Made by a program: the position numbers and the translations under genes. 64,000 bases of DNA, from positions 18,406,501 to 18,470,500 of the forward strand of contig NC_012870.2 of assembly GCF_000003195.3 (NCBI RefSeq), in the 5' to 3' direction. This document shows, one piece after another, positions 56,016 to 64,000 of the stretch. Under the pieces are notes generated by a model that was not told the origin of the DNA, searched no databases, and worked only from the letters and a program-made list of their open reading frames with translations. Positions within the stretch are counted from its first letter, which is position 1; every line of letters starts with the position of its first letter. The stretch is from Sorghum bicolor. Taxonomy: Eukaryota > Streptophyta > Magnoliopsida > Poales > Poaceae.

Positions 56016-56694
56016 ATGTCGATAAGTGAGGAGGTATCTCTAGAACTTCTACTTTTAGATGGTTCAAATTATGCATCTTGGTCCGCTAGTGTGCTTGATG
56101 TTTTTAGGGCCATGGGTCCTCATATCGAGCGGATTGTAGATGTGAGCATTTCACCTCCTAGTGATGATTTTGACTATCTATCTAGAGAGGAAGTGAAATG
56201 CTTACAACACAATGCTCAAGCTACTAATATCTTATTTAGTGCTTTGAGTGAAGATGTTTTTGATACCGTCATATTTGGAGATGGTGAACCACTTATGGAT
56301 GCTCATCTTATTTGGACTACACTCAAAGAAAGATATGACAAGTCCATATATGATGAGAAGTATCCCTCATTGGAAGAACCACTTGAGGAGTGCTCAACTT
56401 CACCAACAAGTGACAAGCCTCAAGTGATTCCATCAAATGGTCAAAGTGATCATGTCACATCCACTTCCTCATCAACATATGACCCATCGGAAAGTGATGA
56501 AATGGTTGGTGAGAATAATGTTTTTACATGTGGTACTTCTACTTCCTCTTGTTCTTGTGAGACTAACATTTTGAAGGAAGAAGAAGATTATGATCGATGG
56601 AGGCCAAATGATGAATCCACCTCATCAAGAAGCTCAACTCTCTATGCCACTTCTCATCTGGGTCTCATGGCTAAGAAAGAGAAGAATGTGGCAT

Positions 56695-56735
<41 letters not shown>

Positions 56736-58280
56736 AGTGTGAGTGAGAGTGAAGATGAAAGTGATGATGATGAGATCGATCAACATCTTGCACGCCTAAG
56801 CAAGAAAGACAAGTTGATGGTGCTCAAGCTCATAGAGAAAATTGAAGATCAAGAAGAAAAACTCCATGAGCAAGATGAGTTTGTCATCAAAAAGATCAAA
56901 TGCTTGGAGAAGTTGACCAAAGAACATGAAAAGCTTAAGTGCTCTCATGCTAGTTTGGTCAAAAGGTATGAAAACTTGTCAATTGAGCAAACTCATACTA
57001 TTAACTCTCTATCTTGTGTTGCTCAATTAGAAGATGAGAATGATATGCTCAAGGACAAAGTGGAGAGTCTCACTAGCAAGAATGAGGCTTTGCAAGAAAG
57101 TCGTGATGAGCTCTTGTGCTCTCATGAGAAGCTTGTTGATTCTCATCTCATGCTTGAAATAGCTCATGAGGTTGTCGTAACATCGGTAAAATCATATCAA
57201 CCTCACACTCACAAGTGCACATGCACACAAGTTCCATATATTTTATCATGTGCTAACAATTGTTGCTCTCAAGCAAGTCAACCTTCCGTTGAGCATGTAC
57301 TTGTAGAAACTTGTGATGACTCCAATACAATAGAAAATGAAGAGCTCAAGGAAGAGGTTGAGAGGCTAAGAAGGGATTTGATTCAATGGGAATGCAAGTG
57401 CAATGCTCAACCTTCTCAAGATAACCGTGAAGATATGGTGAATAAGGTTGAGAAGGGATCAACTAATGCATGCATCAAGCTCCATCTAGAAGGCCACAAG
57501 TCAAACAATGGCAAAGTCAAGAGACAAGCTAGAAATGTGCAGTCTATCCAAAATGCAGCAGTTGTGCTCAAGGCTGTGAGGGTTCAAGAATGTGGCAGTG
57601 CCGCATCCCAGTGCGGTGGTGCTACACCTAGACAGAACAGGAAAGTCCCCAAGGTCACAAAGGTGCAATTTCAACCAAAGAAGGCTCTCATCACTTGCTT
57701 CAAGTGCAAGAAAGAGGGTCACCATGTCAGAGATTGCACTCTGAAGAGAGAAGAGAAGGGCATGAGCAAGATCCAAGAGAAGAACAAAATGGCTCATGTC
57801 AAGTGCTCCAACATGGGACACAATGCCTCTATGTGTTCCAGCAAGGCTAATGACCAAGCAACACTTCCAAACATGAAGATAAGAAGAAGCAAGAGGAAGT
57901 GTTATGGATGTAATAAGAAGGGTCATGAAATTGCATCATGCCCCTACATGAAGGATGAAGGCTTGGCATCATCAAGAAAGAGGCTTGTCAATAAGGTAGC
58001 AAACAAGAAGGAAGATAAGAATATGTCTTGCAAGAACAAACACCGCATTTGCTACACTTGTCGAGGAAAGGGACATCTAAGTATGGATTGTCCCATGGGT
58101 AACACTGACAAGCCCAACTCATCAATTGATTCAAATATGCTTAGGAGGCCCAAAAATGACACTTGTGCTAGAAAGGTGATTGGTTCACCAAGTCCTAGCA
58201 CAAAGGCCATTTGGGTGCCTAAGTCTCTTGTGACTAACCATGATGGACCAAACATAGCTTGGGTACCAAATTGTGCTTGA
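56016..58280 (+). CDS. Gag protein of the Sirevirus-type element
   Basis: 754 residues in one open frame. The N-terminal part (about 1-120) has the copia-type gag core (LLLDGSNYASWSASVLDVF, ending in LKERYDKSIY). A Ser/Thr-rich spacer and a Ser-Glu repeat (about 228-248) follow. Long coiled coils occupy about 260-480. Four zinc knuckles follow: CFKCKKEGHHVRDC at about 561, a defective one at about 597 where His replaces the first Cys, CYGCNKKGHEIASC at about 629 and CYTCRGKGHLSMDC at about 679. The frame ends with AWVPNCA, where Sirevirus gags meet the protease region. It builds the virus-like particle and packages RNA. No stop or frameshift interrupts it. Confidence 0.93.
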
Positions 58281-59915
58281 TGAGTGTTGTAGGTACTTAA
58301 AGGTGATATGATGCTTCGAGGTGCTTGAGCAAGTTAACTGAAAATATTCACTCAAGCTATCAACCAATTCATATTGTTTCTTCTTATATGGTTGACCCGA
58401 AGATAAATTAATGAAATTATTTCAAACTTCATATTCACCTTGGTAACTAGCACCTAACCCTTGCTAGCTAGCCATTTGACTTGTGTAGTCTCTGATAGTT
58501 CACAAGTATGTGTGTATTTGTGAATTATCAAGAGTGGCTAGAGTATTTCAAGTTAAATGAATCATTTGCCATATGATGCTTTTAATGGCTCTCTAGTAGA
58601 GCAAGATCTTGTTTATGCTGTAGGTAATGAGGAATCATCTTAAAATTGCCACGGGTGATATGAGACCAAAGAAGTCCAAGTAACAGTGATAAAGATATCC
58701 TCAAGCTGCTGCTGCATCTAATTCCGCTGACACCTTAGAGCAGTTGTGCCGCCCCTATATAGATAGCAGCAGGTGACATCAGTCCAAGACATGGATGAAG
58801 CCTACAACATGATGATAAACAAAGTCAAGATGAAGAGACCATCTCATTCATTATATCTCAAGAAGGGTGAAAATTTATGAGAAGAGGTTGTGCTTGGCTT
58901 AATTGAATAAAATCAAGTTTGAGGTTGAATTGGATGAGCTATATTAGAAGAATTCACAAGATGACAAGTACTGATAAGAGGACTGAATGGAAATTGCATC
59001 TTGTGAGTATTCTCAACCAAATCCACCTCAAGATTGGACAAGAAGCAAAGAAGAATTGTGAAATATTAAATCTGTCCAGAAATTTGAAAATCTGAATTGG
59101 CTGCCTTCAAGCATGGATTTGGAAGTCCAAACACTGATGAACAGACCTGAAACATTATGAGCATGACACACATATCTGATACTTGTTTCTGTACAGTTTA
59201 CATGAAGATTGGTTAAGAAGAAAATCAGTTTTGAGTTGAATTCTGTCAGCTTCAGCATTGCAGATTCAGACCATAGCAGTTTTGGTAGAAAATTATTTTG
59301 ACTGATCCAGTGGAGTCCAAATGAGATGAAATTTATACAGAAGTTAGAGGACTCATAGATGAAGACCTCTACCAAATTTCATGCATACTGGGCTAGTGGT
59401 CTTAGAGATATGAATTCTTCTCTGAGGATGACAGAATCTGAAAAACTAACTATTTGGAATTGGATTGCAGTGTAACAACAAGATTCAGTTGGCTCTCAAG
59501 TTGGTCATGAAAGATTTATTAAAAATGAGCAGCATCAGTTTGGATAAATGAGTTTCATTGGAAGAAGAGAACTCATACAAGGATCCAAACAAGTTGCAAT
59601 CAAATTACAAGCAGTAGCAAATAATTGCAATTAGTTGTTAGAAGAATTCAAATGCAGTCTGTCAGAAACAGCAGCTAAGATCAGTTGAAACTTGATGAAA
59701 CTAGTTGGCTTCAGTAGTGACAAGTAGCAAAACGAGTTACAATCAGATGGTACTAGCTGAAATCAATTGGAAGCAACTGAAACTAGCTGAAACTAATTAA
59801 ATTTCAGCAGCCTGAAGGAGTTTGAAACCAGTTGGAATGCAGTGTAAACTTCTCCCTTGACCTCATGGTATTGATATGCATGAGTGTACTCTATGTACTC
59901 TTGTATGCACATATT
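58281..59915 (+). other. Interior without pol
   Basis: This is where protease, integrase, RT and RNase H would lie. Frames here are short and show none of their motifs. I read it as a deletion or replacement. Confidence 0.7.
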
Positions 59916-62193
59916 AAGGGGGAGTTTAGACTAAATCTTGTGAGACTATTGGTTTCTTTCAAGTGTATGTTATGCAGTCCCACACAATGGAAATAGGAAG
60001 ATGGATGATTCCAATGGATTCTCTTAGTGCTTCACAACTATTCTAAGATCTTGGTTTTTATAAACCAAGTGCTCCCAGTTTAATATTGAATGCCCCAATC
60101 CTTTAGTGGAACTGGATTTGAATGAGTTGGTGAAAAGAATTAAAAAAATGGGCTTTCTTTGCTATTTCTTCTCTCTAGAGCTCATCAAGTGTTCATGAAC
60201 CATTCCATAGATCACCCAGGATCTTGTCAACAAAGAGTGGTAACTCCTAGTTCACAATTTGAAAATTTCATGAATTTTACCTTTTGCTCTTTGTGGGTTG
60301 CCTTAGGTAAAGAAAGAACTAGGAACATAATTTCTATCTTGGATGATCATAAGAGCTCTAAGTCATCACATGTCATCAATTGAGAAATATATGGCCATCC
60401 AAATAATTAGATTCTCACTTATGATGGTCATATAAATAAAAATCTAGGTGGTGATCTATCTACCTTGGTGGTGGTATGTTTCCTTGGCAAAATTTCAATT
60501 GTTGAAAAATTATGATGCCTTGACCAAGATATAGGATGAACTCCTCTTGACTCTTAAACCGATTCAAATGCACTTTACAAGTAATTCAAGTACTTGCTGC
60601 ATATATTAAGGGGGAGCCCATTCTATGTCCTGTGTCTTTGAGACTAACCTTTTCTTCTAGTGAATTTGTGTAGTCTCTTGGTGAGAATAAGTTTCTCATG
60701 GGTATGCCACACTAACTCAATCCAATTGGGTAAAGATATCTCTCACATTTACTTGGATTGCAATTTTATCTCTTAAGTAGCTACTCTCCATAATATAGCT
60801 TAAATTCCCTTTTTTGGACTTAATTGACCAAAAGTGCATATGTTCTTGCCTTCCACATATATATGTATGCACTATCAAAAAGAGGGAATTTAGTCTATGT
60901 TATGAGATTTTGCAATTAGTGACTTACATGCCTTCCACATACAAAAGGTCACTAGTTGTGAAACTCCAGCTTGTGCAATTTGATGCTATCTCTTGTCTTG
61001 TGAGCATTACCTAGGTGACAATATGAGATACAAGCATCCATGCCAATTGACATCAACTTTTGAAGATTCCTTCAAATAGTGTCAAAATTGTGAAGATCAT
61101 ATTTCAATTGGTATTGGTGGATAATCTTTCGATCTGGCGTATCAAGAAATATGTCTTCAATTAGTATCTCATAATGACATCAAGAGCTAGCAATGGACTT
61201 TCAATCAAAATCAAGCACAAGTTTTGGTTATCTCCTTAAAGATGATGATGAAAAGAGATGGGCACATGAAATCTTTTTGCATAAAGAAATGCTAAGCCCA
61301 TCAAAGCACCAAATTCAACTCATGAAAAACATTATCATGGTGGAGATTATGAGGCTTAGAACAAAGGTATATCACTCCATGAACTCTTGTATTACCTTTG
61401 TGCATCTAGGCCCTTACATGCTAGTGTGTGCATGTGTATGCAATATTTGGGCCACACCATGAGTTTGTTCTTATGGTGACGATTAGAGAATGATTGAGAT
61501 ATTTGGTTGATACCTCTATGGTGATAAAGTGAGTTTGTCTCATGTTAGAACTATCATCTAAGTGAGGTATGAGCTAAATATGCTAACTTCTCAAGAATCT
61601 TGACTTAAGGTGTTGCATACTTGGTTTGGTAGAAAACTTAGGAGAGAAATCCTATATGCAAAACTTTTACCTACCTCTTGCCCTCATTTGTCTACCATTA
61701 TTTCTTCCTTTCGGTTGAGAGATCCTTTTTGGAGATTAATGCCAAAGGGGGAGAAATATTGGGGGAGAGTGTAAGGGAGGAGAGATTGATATGCGGATTT
61801 AAAGGGGTAAAAGAGAGGCATATAAGATTTTTCAATTTTTGTGTGGAGTGTGCAAAGTTAGTTTAAATTGATGCTCTTGATAAGGAAAATTTATGCTAGT
61901 GTGTGATATTCATGCCTTGAATGATGTATTGTTTTTGTTTTCTCTGAAGTGCATGAACTGTCATGAGCATCACGTCTATCATGATGACACCTTGCACCCC
62001 ACGGATGCTAAGATATAGAAGAGTTTCGACACCTTTTCTTAAATATGTGCATTTGGCATATGAGGCCAAAATTTGAATTCCATTTAATGCACGCATTTAG
62101 GGGGAGCTCACTATATCAGAGGATTCAAAATCTTATTATTTATCAATCTCTTGTAAGCTTAATTGTGTTGTCATCAATCACCAAAAAGGGGGA
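59916..62193 (+). promoter_or_regulatory. Multiple polypurine tracts before the 3' LTR
   Basis: AAGGGGGAG-type tracts occur at 59916-59924, 60608-60616, 61744-61753 (a second at 61761), 62099-62106 and 62183-62193. The last abuts the 3' LTR and is the functional plus-strand primer. A series of such tracts in the region before the 3' LTR is a known feature of Sireviruses. Confidence 0.75.
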
Positions 62194-62196
62194 GAT

Positions 62197-64000
62197 TGTA
62201 AGTGCATCTAGCCCTTTAGTGGGTTTTGGTGAATTGAATGACAACACAATTAAAGGTCTAACAAGTTTGCTAAGTGTATCAAAGGTTCAACAAGAAAGCA
62301 AACTTGATGGTATTTCACACAATGTTCAAATGAAGACCAAAGTTGTGTGTTGGTGTAAACTGAATCTTGATTGATATCAACACTCATACCAAGAAGATAT
62401 TCAAGCAAGAATCACAATATTGAAGAAACAATTTTTCAATGGATGCTTAACATGATGTGACTTGAGTATGGCTTGATAGAGTGAAGATAGCAAGGAAAAG
62501 GCTTCGAGGGACTAAGCGAAGGTGAAGGTCAAGCAATGGCTTGTAGACCGAGGTACCATGACTAAGGTGAAGAAGAGAGTACTTGCATTGAGTCGAGGTA
62601 CTAATTAAGCTATGAGGAGTCATATTGTGTTGAGGATCAAATCTTTTATCAAAAGTGACTTGAAGTCATGGATTGAACTCATATATGTTGAAATGATTCA
62701 AGTCACATTCTCAAGTTATATTTACTCAAAGAGAGAAGACAAAGTTAATTGCATCCTTGATGAAGTGATATTGAGAAGAAGTGGCATATGAAGACATTGA
62801 AGACTCAAGTGGTTAAAATGGTTATATACTTTTGACCTTGAGTTTAGGATTTGCCGCACTATAAAAAGGGATGCAAATTTAGTTGGTTTGAGGAAGATAG
62901 AGTGCTCAAGTATTAAAACTAAATCAAAAGAGAGACACTAACACTTGCATGCACGAACATCTAGAAAATTTCTTCTCTGCCAGGGTGACCCGGTAGTACC
63001 GACCCTCAGGGCCGGTGGTACCGGCAGTGCCAGCCCTTCTCCTGAGTTTTGCGAGAAAATGAACTACCGGTGGTACCGGGCTCGGGCCGGTGGTACCGGC
63101 CAGCACCAGTAGTACCGGTGTGAAACGCCGGTAGTACCGGCAGGCCAAATCTGCGCTGACTTTGGTTGTGGAGATTTGAACTGCCGGTGGTACCGGCCTT
63201 CCACCGGTGGTACCGGCAATGGTCGGTAGTACCGACAAAAGCCCGGTGGTACCGGTAGGCTTATTTCTCGCAAATCATAGAGACTTCTTACCGTTAGATC
63301 TGAGGTAGCCGGTGGTACCGGTGGTTGCCCCGGTAGTACCGGCAGTTGTTCTGAACACATGTATAAATAGCTTTCCCCTCATTCTAACCGTTGGCTGACT
63401 CTCCCACTCGACCAAACCTTCAGCCAAGGCACCTCTCTAGCTCCCAAAAGCTCCTCTCTTCTATCCCCTTTGCTCCAAACTTCAAATCTTGCAAGGGATT
63501 GAGTGAGAGAAGGATTCTTGGTGAGAGAAACATCAAAGCAAAGCTTGAGCACTTGATTTCTTCGTCAAGCCGGTTGGATTTGTGTTTGTTACTCTTGGAG
63601 CAAGGCTCCTAGCCGGCTAGGCGTTGCCCGTGGAGCTTCCTACTCATGTGGTAGCCTCGGGAGGTTTGTAATCACTCAAATCATCTAGTGAAATCACCCC
63701 TCATCTCAAGGGATTGCTCTCTTGACTTGAGAACGAGGATAGGGTTGAAAGAGACCCGAAAAGCCTGTGTGGCTTCCTCAACAACGTGGACATAGGCAAG
63801 CCTTGGTGGCGAGCTGAACCACGGGATAAATATCTTGTCTTGTTGTGGAGGTAGCTTCGACTACCCTTGTTCTTGTGTTCTTTGTGTTCTTCCTATCTAC
63901 CCCCGTTCATAGGTGAACAAGGGCCGATCTACGTTTTGGAGAAGAACCAAGCCAAGAAAACTTGAACATCATCCTCTACTATATCTAGGAGAGTGGGGTA
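62197..64000 (+). repeat. 3' LTR, truncated by the window
   Basis: It begins TGTAAGTGCATCTAGCCC and follows the 5' LTR base for base at a constant offset of 8268, with about nine substitutions and no insertions or deletions. About 230 bases should lie beyond the window. Confidence 0.92.

Larger units (their letters stand above)
53929..64000 (+). mobile_element. Young Sirevirus-type LTR retrotransposon lacking pol (3' LTR cut by window end)
   Basis: Parts in order: 5' LTR 53929-55963, a primer binding site matching initiator tRNA-Met, a gag frame at 56016-58280, 3.9 kb without coding content but with several purine tracts, and a 3' LTR from 62197. The two LTRs stay in exact register over the 1804 bases seen in both and differ at about nine sites by eye. 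No protease, integrase, reverse transcriptase or RNase H is found. It is therefore a recent, non-autonomous copy that would need enzymes from another element. Confidence 0.9.

Noticed and set aside
1..64000. CRISPR arrays, operons, bacterial promoters or phage genes
   Set aside because: The window is plant nuclear DNA; repeated strings are MITEs, LTRs and satellites without regular spacers.

Overview
The window is nuclear DNA of a grass, most likely Sorghum or a close Andropogoneae relative. The evidence is split plant genes with GT-AG introns, GC-rich first exons typical of grasses, many Tourist-like MITEs with the terminus GGCCTTGTTTAGTT, Stowaway MITEs flanked by TA, and a Sirevirus-type copia retrotransposon. 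Exon joins were worked out by eye from reading frame and splice consensus; no transcript evidence was available.

Layout. (1) 1-5.6 kb: a repeat-rich lead-in with nested MITEs, a TIR element and a probable Helitron. (2) 5.7-13.5 kb: two tandem genes for membrane steroid-binding (MAPR, cytochrome b5-like heme-binding) proteins on the + strand, separated by a near-continuous train of MITEs. The second copy has an extra first exon resembling a plastid transit peptide. (3) 14.5 kb (+) and 31.5 kb (-): two loci resembling the SRP (7SL) RNA gene, each with an upstream element and TATA box at Pol III spacing and a T-run at the end. (4) 21.5-24.1 kb: an intact three-exon HEMA gene (glutamyl-tRNA reductase), followed by a MULE-like element. 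(5) 28.6-31.1 kb: two small CLE signalling peptide genes. (6) 34.9-42.3 kb: a TTF-type zinc-finger protein (-), a 93-aa protein of unknown function (-) with a 29-G run just before its start, a pentapeptide-repeat thylakoid lumen protein similar to the 17.4 kDa protein (+), and a TPR protein (-). (7) 43-53.9 kb: gene-poor sequence with a diverged tandem repeat split by a solo LTR, a second LTR of the same family, a reverse-strand LTR of Sirevirus type, a proteasome beta-4 pseudogene fragment and a 566-bp hAT-type MITE with a perfect 8-bp target duplication. (8) 53.9 kb to the end: a young LTR retrotransposon with an open gag frame but no recognisable pol.

Functional themes. HEMA starts tetrapyrrole (chlorophyll and heme) synthesis in plastids, the lumen protein is also plastidial, and the two MAPR genes encode likely heme-binding membrane proteins. 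The CLE genes encode secreted peptide hormones. These genes do not form an operon. The clustering is ordinary grass gene-island structure, with TEs filling the gaps. The least expected features are the paired SRP RNA loci, the gag-only Sirevirus with an array of palindromes before its LTR TATA box, and the plastid-like leader on the second MAPR gene.
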